A DNA stretch of 33,648 nt, from assembly GCA_902785555.1 (NCBI GenBank), contig CACZZB010000018.1, forward strand, positions 1 to 33,648, in the 5' to 3' direction. Positions 13,400 to 20,756 of this stretch are shown piece after piece. This stretch comes from an uncultured Ruminococcus sp. Its GTDB lineage: Bacteria > Bacillota > Clostridia > Oscillospirales > Acutalibacteraceae. How positions within the stretch are numbered: the first letter of the stretch is position 1; each line of letters begins with the position of its first letter. Below the pieces are notes generated by a model. It saw nothing but the letters and a program-made list of their open reading frames with translations, was not told the DNA's origin and ran no database searches. A program made the position numbers and the translations under genes.

Positions 13400-15091
13400 C
13401 TCTGTAAATTTCAGCACTCTATCACAGATAGTCAAGGCTGCCGGACGGTGCGTTACTACTATAACTGTCTTGTCTGTCATCTGCCGCAGATTTTCAAGCA
13501 GTTTCTTTTCCGTTGCAGTATCAAGAGAACTTGTTGCTTCGTCAAGAATCAGTACAGGACTGTCGGAAAAAATCGCTCTTGCTATGGCAATCCTCTGCAT
13601 TTGTCCCTCCGAAAGACCTGTTCCACGTTCACCAAGAAAGGTATCAATGCCTTTTTCAAGCTCCGATACAAATTCATCCGCACAAGCAATTTTCAATGCC
13701 TGTGCGATTTTTTCTTCATCCTGCATCTGAGTTTTATCAGCAAATGCAACCGTTTCTCTGACAGTACCTGTCATCAGCTTGTTGCCCTGCGGTACATAGG
13801 CAAACAGTCGACGATATTCAGTTGTGAGTGCTTCTGTGCCGTTTATGGTGCGGATAAAGCATTCGCCCGAATCGGGTCGATAAATACTCATCATAAGTTT
13901 TATTACTGTTGATTTACCACAGCCGCTATGTCCTGTGAAAGCAACATATTCGCCCTTTCTGACACTTATATTGATATTATTCAGCACAACAGGCATATTG
14001 TCCTTTGTAAGCTCTGTCACCTTATCAGACGGGGGATAGTAGGTAAAACTGACATTTTTTAGTCCGATTTCCTGCAGACTGTCCCGATAAAAACCTTTGA
14101 CTTCTTCAAGCGGAAGTGGCGGTTCAGTGTTTTCTTCTTCAAAGTTTTCAATTTCCATAAGCCTTTCTGCACTTGCTGTCATGGCGTAAAACCTCGGCAG
14201 ATACCCGGTAATATTTGCAAAAGGAGATTGTATCTGTGAAATAAGCTGTGTTACAGCCGTCAGTGTTCCGAGAGTGATTGTTTCCGTCAGTATTCCCCAA
14301 CCGCACCAACAGACACCAAACAGATACATTCCCTGAATTGCCGTACCAAAACCGATATTGCAGAAATTGGAGAAACGGTTTTTTCTCATTCGGGCGGCTT
14401 TGTGCTCTTTTGTCTTATCGGTCATTTCCTGCTCTGTCTGTTGCTCGGCAGCAAAGGAGCGTATCATCATCATATTGCCGAGAGTTTCCTGCAAAAATAT
14501 CCGCAGACTGCCATCCTTTTCCTGTACATTTTTATGAAGTCGTTTCAGTACCTTACGGAAAGCATAGGTCAAAATGACCATAACAGTGCCGCCGGGCAAT
14601 ATGATCCATGTAAACCACGGCTGCAATATGATTATCATTATAACAGCACTAATCATTTTGACCGCCATGCCTGCTATACCGGGAATTATCTCAGTATAGC
14701 CATTGGCGACAACGACTGTATCATTCGTTAGTCGATTCAGCCATTCGCCCGAATGAACAGCATCTACTGTAACAAAGTTTTTGTTCAGTAAATGTTTCAT
14801 CAAGCGTTCCTTGAAGATGTTTTCCAGAGAAGCCCTTGACAGCTCATTGAGAAAGCGTATAACAGCCCTCATTGATAGTTGGGCGATTACCAAAAGGAGC
14901 ACAAGACACACATTCAGCACAAAAGCGTTTGTGTCCTTTCCGACAGCACTGTCAACAATATTGCGAAGCAACAAGGCATACAGTACACCGCTTGCACCGT
15001 TCAGCACCTGTAACAATATCAAAAACATAATATATACCTTTTTTCTTCCGGTAACTAAGAAAAGCCAATGCAATGTTTTATCTTTTTTCAT
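13370..15091 (-). CDS. ABC exporter (fused membrane and ATPase domains), peptide-export type
   Basis: A 573-residue half-transporter of the exporter class. Six membrane helices fill residues 15-300. The ATPase domain has Walker A GHSGCGKST (about 390-398), Q-loop YVPQ, signature LSEGQMQR, Walker B VLILDEATSSLD and the switch His in VVTHR, all intact. There is no C39 peptidase domain, so leader removal would be done by the S26 peptidase encoded just upstream; the two genes overlap by 14 bases. The last residues (TEIGVEAFNWH) run into a tnpB fragment, so the native C-terminus may have been replaced. Probable role: export of a modified peptide (inference from its neighbours). Confidence 0.9.
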   Translation of the reverse strand: MKKDKTLHWLFLVTGRKKVYIMFLILLQVLNGASGVLYALLLRNIVDSAVGKDTNAFVLNVCLVLLLVIAQLSMRAVIRFLNELSRASLENIFKERLMKHLLNKNFVTVDAVHSGEWLNRLTNDTVVVANGYTEIIPGIAGMAVKMISAVIMIIILQPWFTWIILPGGTVMVILTYAFRKVLKRLHKNVQEKDGSLRIFLQETLGNMMMIRSFAAEQQTEQEMTDKTKEHKAARMRKNRFSNFCNIGFGTAIQGMYLFGVCWCGWGILTETITLGTLTAVTQLISQIQSPFANITGYLPRFYAMTASAERLMEIENFEEENTEPPLPLEEVKGFYRDSLQEIGLKNVSFTYYPPSDKVTELTKDNMPVVLNNINISVRKGEYVAFTGHSGCGKSTVIKLMMSIYRPDSGECFIRTINGTEALTTEYRRLFAYVPQGNKLMTGTVRETVAFADKTQMQDEEKIAQALKIACADEFVSELEKGIDTFLGERGTGLSEGQMQRIAIARAIFSDSPVLILDEATSSLDTATEKKLLENLRQMTDKTVIVVTHRPAALTICDRVLKFTEIGVEAFNWH

Positions 15092-15521
15092 GATGCCTTT
15101 TCCTTATAAAACGCTTTATTTTATCACGCACATAAAAAAGTGGTCTTTTAATAAACAGGAGATCAACCCAAAGATGAACATACATCCGATACCACTTGTT
15201 ATTTACATCATACCATTTTCCTTTGCGATAAAAGCGTACAACAATTCCTTTGACCTGATCAGTTTTGACATATTCCTTTTGCCAACAGTTATCTCCGACA
15301 ATAATATAGTGATCATCATATACTCTGATAACACGATGAATAACTCCCTGATAATTTGGTCGTATATACATTACCAAATCATAACGTTTGGCTTTTTGCG
15401 TAAGCTTGTGAACCTCGACAATGCCCTGCTTATTCTTTATCATAGGCCACATACTGATTCCTCTGGGAACACTGAAATACTTGCCTTGTCTTTCAAGTTC
15501 CTCTAACTGTGCCTTACCCAT
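15078..15521 (-). CDS. S24/S26-family signal peptidase
   Basis: A 147-residue peptidase. The catalytic Ser is in GISMWPMI (about residues 21-28). The second conserved block is VIHRVIRV followed by YIIVGDNC, which has His where bacterial type I signal peptidases have Lys, as in the Ser-His (SEC11-like) S26 branch. No N-terminal membrane anchor is present; the C-terminal aromatic/basic region (MYVHLWVDLLFIKRPLFY) may attach to the membrane. It overlaps the PqqD-like gene by eight bases and the ABC gene by 14. Likely role: removal of the leader from an exported peptide, together with the ABC protein. Confidence 0.87.
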   Translation of the reverse strand: MGKAQLEELERQGKYFSVPRGISMWPMIKNKQGIVEVHKLTQKAKRYDLVMYIRPNYQGVIHRVIRVYDDHYIIVGDNCWQKEYVKTDQVKGIVVRFYRKGKWYDVNNKWYRMYVHLWVDLLFIKRPLFYVRDKIKRFIRKRHHEKR

Positions 15522-15774
15522 CTATCGCACCAATCTTTCGCATTCCAATGATAATACTGAAAACATTCTTTTCAATCTCCGAATAGGGAGCGTCATATTT
15601 TTCTGTCATTTTGTAAATGTTTTGCTGTTCGGTGATGTTCCTTTTGAGCCAATCGAGTATAACACCGAAAATTTTGTTTTCCCGAACAACACCCGAACAT
15701 TCGGCATTGCCTGTGGGAATGATAACCGTATCATTTCCTGTTTTATTAACAAGAAAATTCTTGTTGAGCTTCAT
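15514..15774 (-). CDS. PqqD-like peptide-recognition protein
   Basis: An 86-residue PqqD-family protein, the fold that forms the RiPP recognition element and binds precursor leader peptides. Visible are the N-terminal strands (FLVNKTGNDTVIIPTG), the NKIFGVILDWLKR helix in the place of the usual N-x-x-x-x-x-I-W-x-x-L, and the ITEQQNIYKMTEKYD helix. ATG 15774 is chosen over GTG 15780 for its spacing to AAAGGAA. The start overlaps a seven-codon ORF (15771-15791, MKGTCI) that has its own AAGGAG, so coupling is likely. First gene of the three-gene operon. Confidence 0.85.
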   Translation of the reverse strand: MKLNKNFLVNKTGNDTVIIPTGNAECSGVVRENKIFGVILDWLKRNITEQQNIYKMTEKYDAPYSEIEKNVFSIIIGMRKIGAIDG

Positions 15775-16029
15775 ATACACGTTCCTTTCATTTTTCTCCT
15801 TTTTATGCTGAACAGAAAGACAGATTAAGCCGCCTGCCGTTCAGTATGTATGAGTCATGTGCGATTAGTTCCCCTCACTGTCTATAATGTCTTTTCAGCT
15901 TGGAGTGCTTGTTGTAATTAAATCAAATATTTGTACCGTCATTCGGTAACTTGCCGTTGGCAATACTTATTGTAATGTTATAGTCTAATCGAAATTATTG
16001 TTAAAACTTTTATATATATTCCTGCTGTA
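15775..16029 (-). promoter_or_regulatory. Long structured 5' leader of the PqqD operon; no precursor gene seen
   Basis: About 250 bases of transcribed leader without a convincing ORF. Read on the minus strand it has two successive hairpins (TTGCC/GGCAA at 15951-15963; TACCG/CGGTA at 15934-15948). A closed domain follows: GCTGAA (15899-15894) pairs with TTCAGC (15812-15807) and inside it AGACAG (15883-15878) pairs with CTGTCT (15823-15818). AAAAAGGAG follows. The layout resembles a cis-regulatory RNA. I do not recognise a known riboswitch class. Confidence 0.4.
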
Positions 16030-16058
16030 ATCTTAACACAATTTTTTTAGCAATACAA
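16030..16058 (-). promoter_or_regulatory. Promoter of the PqqD operon
   Basis: On the minus strand TTGTAT (16058-16053), 17 bases, TAAGAT (16035-16030). The 16059-16195 stretch beyond it shows no gene. Confidence 0.55.
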
Positions 16059-16195
16059 GGGTTTATTCAAATCAAGAAAAATTTCTGTATAAACAATGTA
16101 AATTGCAGAAAAACAAAGCTTATATGAAGTTAAAATGCCGAAGTCGACATTTGAAGCTGAGGATATTGTTATTACAAATCACTCAAAATTTATGT

Positions 16196-16233
16196 AAAAA
16201 AAATTGTGTCCTGCCACACAGCAAGACACAATT
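16196..16233 (-). terminator. Terminator after the tRNA cluster
   Basis: On the minus strand AATTGTGTC (16233-16225) pairs with GACACAATT (16210-16202), followed by a run of T. Confidence 0.85.
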
Positions 16234-16235
16234 GA

Positions 16236-16308
16236 TGATCCATCGGGGGCTCGAACCCCGGACACCCTGATTAAAAGCCAGGTGCTCTACCGACTGAGCT
16301 AATGAATC
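16236..16308 (-). tRNA. tRNA-Lys (TTT), copy 2
   Basis: Acceptor GATTCAT/ATGGATC, anticodon stem CCTGG/TCAGG around CTTTTAA (anticodon TTT), T arm CGGGG/CCCCG. Discriminator A, no encoded CCA. It differs from the other Lys copy mainly in the anticodon and D arms. Last gene of the cluster. Confidence 0.93.
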
Positions 16309-16330
16309 AAGTATTTGATTTTATTGTTGT

Positions 16331-16365
16331 GCAGATATCACAGGAAAATTTTCCTGTCATTCTGC
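16331..16365. repeat. Hairpin with an 18-bp perfect palindrome between the two Lys tRNAs
   Basis: ACAGGAAAATTTTCCTGT at 16340-16357 is a perfect palindrome, flanked by GCAGA (16331-16335) and TCTGC (16361-16365) that extend the stem. It sits in the spacer after the terminator of the first Lys gene. It may be a processing signal or a protein site. Confidence 0.5.
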
Positions 16366-16371
16366 TTCCAA

Positions 16372-16400
16372 CAAAAAACAAGAAACTTTTGTTTCTTGTC
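16372..16400 (-). terminator. Terminator between the two Lys tRNAs
   Basis: On the minus strand ACAAGAAAC (16399-16391), an AAAA loop and GTTTCTTGT (16386-16378), then T6. Its position inside the tRNA cluster is unusual. Confidence 0.75.
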
Positions 16401-16407
16401 AAAAGAG

Positions 16408-16480
16408 TGATCCATCGGGGATTCGAACCCCGGACACCTTGATTAAAAGTCAAGTGCTCTGCCAACTGAGCTAATGAATC
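16408..16480 (-). tRNA. tRNA-Lys (TTT), copy 1
   Basis: Acceptor GATTCAT/ATGGATC, anticodon stem CTTGA/TCAAG around CTTTTAA (anticodon TTT), T loop TTCGAAT. Discriminator A, no encoded CCA. Confidence 0.93.
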
Positions 16481-16504
16481 AGATATTAAAATTCAAAAAA
16501 GTAA

Positions 16505-16579
16505 TGGCTGGGATGGCTGGATTTGAACCAGCGATGACGGAGTCAAAGTCCGTTGCCCTAACCGCTAGGCGACACCCCA
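16505..16579 (-). tRNA. tRNA-Gln (TTG)
   Basis: Acceptor TGGGGTG/CATCCCA, anticodon stem ACGGA/TCCGT around CTTTGAC (anticodon TTG), T loop TTCAAAT. Discriminator G, and CCA is encoded (16507-16505). Confidence 0.93.
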
Positions 16580-16592
16580 TTAAAAATTATGG

Positions 16593-16667
16593 GGTGGGTA
16601 ATCGGATTCGAACCGACGATCTCCAGTGCCACAAACTGGCGCTTTAACCAGCTAAGCTATACCCACC
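16593..16667 (-). tRNA. tRNA-His (GTG)
   Basis: Acceptor GTGGGTA/TACCCAC with the extra 5' G (position -1) opposite discriminator C, the hallmark of tRNA-His. Anticodon stem CCAGT/ACTGG around TTGTGGC (anticodon GTG). Confidence 0.93.
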
Positions 16668-16675
16668 ATACCATA

Positions 16676-16749
16676 CGCGCCAAAAGGGACTCGAACCCCT
16701 GACCTACTGCTTAGAAGGCAGTTGCTCTATCCAGCTGAGCTATTGGCGC
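16676..16749 (-). tRNA. tRNA-Arg (TCT)
   Basis: Acceptor GCGCCAA/TTGGCGC, anticodon stem ACTGC/GCAGT around CTTCTAA (anticodon TCT, for AGA codons). Discriminator G, no encoded CCA. Confidence 0.93.
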
Positions 16750-16752
16750 AAG

Positions 16753-16826
16753 TGGAGCGGGTGATGGGAATCGAACCCACACAACCAGCTTGGAAGGCTG
16801 GGGTTCTACCACTGAACTACACCCGC
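16753..16826 (-). tRNA. tRNA-Gly (TCC)
   Basis: Acceptor GCGGGTG/CACCCGC, anticodon stem CCAGC/GCTGG around CTTCCAA (anticodon TCC). Discriminator T, CCA encoded (16755-16753). First gene of the six-tRNA cluster. Confidence 0.93.
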
Positions 16827-16844
16827 ATATCAGCGACAGGTATT

Positions 16845-16873
16845 ATATTACCACACCTGCCGCCTTTTGTCAA
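16845..16873 (-). promoter_or_regulatory. Promoter of the six-tRNA cluster
   Basis: On the minus strand TTGACA (16873-16868), 17 bases, TAATAT (16850-16845), 18 bases before tRNA-Gly. Confidence 0.8.
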
Positions 16874-16905
16874 GTATTTTTTAAATTTTTTTTAAATTTT
16901 TTTTA

Positions 16906-19242
16906 TTATCCGATATCCAGTTTTATTTCCGAGCCTTTTGCGGTCACTTTGATAGATGAAATCGAATCCGCACGGCTTTCTACTATTGCAGATGCTATCT
17001 TATCTTCAACTTCCTTGCGTATAAGATTTCTCAGATCTCTTGCACCGCTCTTTCCGCCATAGGCTTTTTCGGCAAGGAGTTTCTGAGCTTTTTTATCAAA
17101 CGTGAACTCAATGCCTTTTTCTTTGAGACTGTCAACATATTCATTGAGCATAAGGGCGGATATATCAACAAAATTCTCTTTTGTAAGATGGCTGAATATG
17201 ATTATCTCATCGAGTCTGCTCAGGAACTCGGGACGGAGAAATTCCGAAAGTGCCGCTCTTACTTTTTCGGCTGTCGCCTCTGCTTCGGTCTTTGCAAAAC
17301 CGAGGGCATTTTCACGTCTTTCGCTGCCTGCATTTGATGTCATTACTATGACCGTATTGCTGAAATTGACCTTTCTGCCCTGTGCATCCGTAAGAACACC
17401 TTCATCAAGTATCTGCAGGAGGATATTCAGCACATCAGGATGAGCCTTTTCTATCTCGTCAAACAGCAATACCGAATACGGTCTTCTTCTGACTTTTTCA
17501 GTGACCTGTCCTGCTTCTTCATAGCCTACATATCCCGGAGGTGAGCCGATTATCTTAGAAACCGAATGTTTCTCCATGAATTCGGACATATCAAGACGGA
17601 TAAGTGTTTCGGGTGTATTGAACAATTCTTCCGAAAGCACCTTTACAAGCTCTGTTTTGCCGACACCTGTGGGACCTACAAATATGAATGAAGCAGGTCT
17701 GCGGCGTGGGCTTATCTGTACACGGCTGCGTTTTACCGCTGCGGCAAGAGCTTTTACTGCCTGATCCTGACCGATAACTTTTTTCTTCAGGGTTTCTTCA
17801 AGGTCGGCAAGCTTATTCAGTTCATTTTCCTGTACCTTTGATGCAGGGATGCCTGTCCAGAGTTCTATTACATGAGCGATATCATCTTCCGTAACATCCG
17901 CTGTCAGCTTATCCTTATCTATGCCCTCAAGTTCTTGATTCAATTTCGCTATATCATATCTGATATTTGCGAGCTTTTCATAATCTATTTCACCGTTTGT
18001 CGAAGATGAAATTTCTTCTTCCTGTTTTTTGAGTTCTTCCAGCTTTTCATTTTTTCTGTCATAGTTTTCAAGCTGAACATTACGCAAAGCCGCATAAGTA
18101 CATGATTCATCAAGCAGGTCTATTGCCTTGTCGGGCAAAAATCTGTCTGTTATATATCTTTCGGAAAGAATTGCTGTTTTTCTGACTATATCATCAGACA
18201 CTTTTACTCTGTGATAAGTTTCATAATAAACTTTTATTCCGCCGATAACCTCTATCGTTTCGGCAACAGACGGCTCATTGACCGTTACAGGCTGAAAACG
18301 TCTTTCAAGTGCGGAATCCTTTTCAATATACTTTCTGTATTCATTGAAGGTAGTTGCACCTATAACTTGTATCTCTCCTCTTGAAAGAGCAGGCTTCATT
18401 ATATTTGCCGCATTCATAGAGCCTTCAGACTCTCCTGCTCCGACAAGGCTGTGAACTTCGTCAATAAACAGTATAACATCACCGTCTGCCTTTATTTCCT
18501 CGATAAGTCCTTTTATACGGCTCTCAAACTGTCCCCTGAACTGTGTGCCCGCAACAAGGGCTGTCATGTCAAGAAGCTGTATCTCTTTTTTTTGAAGTCT
18601 TAACGGAACATCTCCCTCTGCGATTTTCAGTGCAAGTCCCTCTGCGATAGCCGTTTTACCTACACCCGGTTCACCTATCAGACAAGGATTATTTTTAGTT
18701 CTTCTTGAAAGTATCTGTATCACACGGTCTATTTCCTTACTGCGTCCGACTATTTTATCAAGTTTGCCGTCACGGGCTTTCTGAGTAAGGTCTGTACAAT
18801 AGGCATCAATATTTTTGCGTTTGCGTCTGGGAGCTTTTTTATTTTCGTTCTTTGGATTTTTCTGCTTGTCGCTTTCATTATCGGACGATTTCTTTGGTGA
18901 AAACATATTCTTCAAAAACGGAAATACAGGTGCTCCGCCCCTGCTGAATGACTCATCACCGTCTTCATCACTTTCTTCACCATTTCCGAACATATCTCCC
19001 AATTCATCCATATCGGGCATATTATCCGGCATAAGACCTGATTCCATAAGATTATCCATCTGATCCTGCAGATTGCCCAAATCATCCTCCGATATCCCCA
19101 TTTTTTCCATTATATCTGTAACAGGCTTTATGCCCATATCTTTTGCACATACAAGACAATAGCCTTTTGTATCCGATTCATTTGATGTTGTTGAAACAAA
19201 TACCACAGCAGGTCTTTTATTGCATTTACTGCAAAGCATCAT
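16906..19242 (-). CDS. clpE: Clp ATPase with N-terminal zinc finger (ClpE-like)
   Basis: A 778-residue Hsp100 unfoldase that feeds substrates to ClpP. It starts with a zinc finger (Cys4/7 and Cys29/32), as in ClpE, followed by an acidic, Met-rich linker and a basic stretch (KAPRRKRKN). Domain D1 has Walker A GEPGVGKT and Walker [12 protein letters not shown] middle coiled-coil region follows ([14 protein letters not shown]). Domain D2 has GPTGVGKTE and [13 protein letters not shown]. An LGF tripeptide in [11 protein letters not shown] is placed like the ClpP-docking loop. The start at 19242 is set by AAAGGGG nine bases upstream; 45 open codons beyond it are untranslated leader. ClpC is the alternative name, but ClpC has Clp_N repeats that are absent here. 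Probably stress-regulated. Confidence 0.88.
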   Translation of the reverse strand: MMLCSKCNKRPAVVFVSTTSNESDTKGYCLVCAKDMGIKPVTDIMEKMGISEDDLGNLQDQMDNLMESGLMPDNMPDMDELGDMFGNGEESDEDGDESFSRGGAPVFPFLKNMFSPKKSSDNESDKQKNPKNENKKAPRRKRKNIDAYCTDLTQKARDGKLDKIVGRSKEIDRVIQILSRRTKNNPCLIGEPGVGKTAIAEGLALKIAEGDVPLRLQKKEIQLLDMTALVAGTQFRGQFESRIKGLIEEIKADGDVILFIDEVHSLVGAGESEGSMNAANIMKPALSRGEIQVIGATTFNEYRKYIEKDSALERRFQPVTVNEPSVAETIEVIGGIKVYYETYHRVKVSDDIVRKTAILSERYITDRFLPDKAIDLLDESCTYAALRNVQLENYDRKNEKLEELKKQEEEISSSTNGEIDYEKLANIRYDIAKLNQELEGIDKDKLTADVTEDDIAHVIELWTGIPASKVQENELNKLADLEETLKKKVIGQDQAVKALAAAVKRSRVQISPRRRPASFIFVGPTGVGKTELVKVLSEELFNTPETLIRLDMSEFMEKHSVSKIIGSPPGYVGYEEAGQVTEKVRRRPYSVLLFDEIEKAHPDVLNILLQILDEGVLTDAQGRKVNFSNTVIVMTSNAGSERRENALGFAKTEAEATAEKVRAALSEFLRPEFLSRLDEIIIFSHLTKENFVDISALMLNEYVDSLKEKGIEFTFDKKAQKLLAEKAYGGKSGARDLRNLIRKEVEDKIASAIVESRADSISSIKVTAKGSEIKLDIG

Positions 19243-19275
19243 AAAATTTTTCCCCTTTCCGATTTTCAAATCAAA

Positions 19276-19329
19276 AAATGTGTTATTAATTATTTGAGTT
19301 TCCAACACATCTAATATAATAACACATTT
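19276..19329. promoter_or_regulatory. Candidate operator: 13-bp inverted repeat around the clpE transcription start
   Basis: AAATGTGTTATTA (19276-19288) is repeated in inverted form at 19317-19329, and a third half-site AACACAT lies at 19303-19309. The copy at 19317 overlaps the -10 box. The sequence does not look like the CtsR heptad repeat GGTCAAA. Confidence 0.5.
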
Positions 19330-19345
19330 CATATATGATTGTCCA
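19316..19345 (-). promoter_or_regulatory. Promoter of clpE
   Basis: On the minus strand TGGACA (19345-19340), 18 bases, TATTAT (19321-19316). It lies directly after the pgsA stop codon and gives a leader of about 70 bases. Confidence 0.6.
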
Positions 19346-19354
19346 TAAAAATTT

Positions 19355-19936
19355 TTAATTTTCGTTTTTATTGCCATTAACTTTTATTATCTCAAAGAAA
19401 ATTACAGCATAATTCATCAATGCAAACAGCATAAATGAAGCCGACAATGCAAAAAGTGATGTCGAAAGCCACGATATATCTATATTCCAGACAGCTTTCA
19501 GAAGCACCAGTGTTATCATTGATGTATAAAAAACTGCCGTTGCGGCTTTTCCGAACCATTTTGCGGGAGGCGGCTTTATCTTATTTTTTATAAGTACAGC
19601 ACCGCCTGTCAGCATTATTATTTCTTTGACAAACATAACTATCACGAACGGATATACATACGGATATATCCTGTTCACACACAATACAACAGCTATCAGA
19701 GTGAGTTTATCCGCCACAGGGTCAAGCATTTTTCCAAGCTGTGTTATCTGATTGAATTTTCTTGCTATAATCCCGTCAAGCATATCACTGACAGCCGAAA
19801 CTGACAGCAATACACCTGCCATGATATAATTTTCCGTTAAAATAAATTTTGACATCGGTATTATTATTGCAATTCTTAAAAGTGTAAGTAAATTTGGAAT
19901 CGTAAAATTCCTCTTTACCTCTTTTATCAGAGTCAA
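19355..19936 (-). CDS. pgsA: CDP-diacylglycerol-glycerol-3-phosphate 3-phosphatidyltransferase
   Basis: Makes phosphatidylglycerophosphate from CDP-diacylglycerol and glycerol-3-phosphate at the membrane, the committed step to phosphatidylglycerol and cardiolipin. The CDP-alcohol phosphotransferase motif DG-x2-AR-x8-G-x3-D-x3-D is complete (LDGIIARKF, then LGKMLDPVADK, about residues 53-75). The 193 residues hold four to five membrane helices, normal for PgsA. The start codon is TTG at 19936 with GGAGG seven bases upstream; no ATG is available. It follows cvpA closely and probably shares its transcript. Confidence 0.92.
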   Translation of the reverse strand: MTLIKEVKRNFTIPNLLTLLRIAIIIPMSKFILTENYIMAGVLLSVSAVSDMLDGIIARKFNQITQLGKMLDPVADKLTLIAVVLCVNRIYPYVYPFVIVMFVKEIIMLTGGAVLIKNKIKPPPAKWFGKAATAVFYTSMITLVLLKAVWNIDISWLSTSLFALSASFMLFALMNYAVIFFEIIKVNGNKNEN

Positions 19937-19960
19937 TAAGCTACCTCCATGATAAAAATA

Positions 19961-20683
19961 TTATTTTGGCAGGAAATACCCTATAATAGCATCGGGCATA
20001 CTGTAATGATATATAAATTTATACAGTATCGTTTCATTTATCCTGTCATTTATGTAATCAAACGATTCAGGCGACATAAACATCGTTACAAAATATATCA
20101 GACAGGTTATTACCATTATTATAAATGCAGCTTCAACTATACCGAATATGCCGCCAAAAGCCTTGTTCACTCCGCCAAGCTTTACAGCTTCAAGTGTTTT
20201 TGTCATAAGATATGCCGCATATTTCAACGCTGCCGATAATATGATAAAAAATATTACCGTCAGTATCGTTGAAATAAGTCCCAATGCTTTTGTACTTACC
20301 ATACTCTCAACCAGATTCGGTAAATCAAGATTCGTTGATGCCGAAATCGCCTCAGACATTTTTTGAGTTTCCATACCGTTTTCCAACGACAGCATATTGA
20401 ATATGGAATTCGGTACATTTGCCAATAATTCCGTTGCTTTCTGCAATGCAGTGGCATTGATGGGAATATCTTCCGCCGCCTTTGCGACCGAATCAATGAT
20501 AGCTCCCCTGATAAAATTAGTGTATACCATAGATGAAAACACCGATGCCAGAACCGGTGAAACTGCCGCTGCCACTACCGTTCCAACGACATTCACAACG
20601 GATACCAAAAGCCCTTTCCTGTAACCCGATATGGCAAAAAGCACAACAATAGCTATTACACCGATATCAAAAAGCAATGTCAT
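19961..20683 (-). CDS. cvpA: CvpA family membrane protein
   Basis: A 240-residue protein with the CvpA layout: an N-terminal pair of helices (DIGVIAIVVLFAISGYRKGL, with the conserved G-x-x-x-G-x-x-x-S/A pattern), an extracytoplasmic Ser/Asn-rich insert (about 60-125), and two further helices including GGVNKAFGGIFGIVEAAFII. CvpA proteins are linked to colicin V export in E. coli and to envelope homeostasis in general; the exact function is not settled. AGGTGAT lies just upstream of the ATG. Confidence 0.85.
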   Translation of the reverse strand: MTLLFDIGVIAIVVLFAISGYRKGLLVSVVNVVGTVVAAAVSPVLASVFSSMVYTNFIRGAIIDSVAKAAEDIPINATALQKATELLANVPNSIFNMLSLENGMETQKMSEAISASTNLDLPNLVESMVSTKALGLISTILTVIFFIILSAALKYAAYLMTKTLEAVKLGGVNKAFGGIFGIVEAAFIIMVITCLIYFVTMFMSPESFDYINDRINETILYKFIYHYSMPDAIIGYFLPK

Positions 20684-20717
20684 TTAAAAATCACCTGTTT
20701 CCTTAAATTTTACATAT

Positions 20718-20746
20718 ACTATACCATATTTTTACCATGACTACAA
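20718..20746 (-). promoter_or_regulatory. Promoter of cvpA-pgsA
   Basis: On the minus strand TTGTAG (20746-20741), 17 bases, TATAGT (20723-20718). Confidence 0.6.
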
Positions 20747-20756
20747 GATGATTTTT

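Noticed and set aside
15900..15960. Short minus-strand frame MTVQIFDLITTSTPS as a possible peptide precursor for the PqqD operon
   Set aside because: No ribosome binding site, only 15 codons, and it overlaps the paired hairpin segments.
19276..19329. CtsR or HrcA (CIRCE) operator upstream of clpE
   Set aside because: Neither the GGTCAAA direct repeat nor the CIRCE TTAGCACTC inverted repeat is present.
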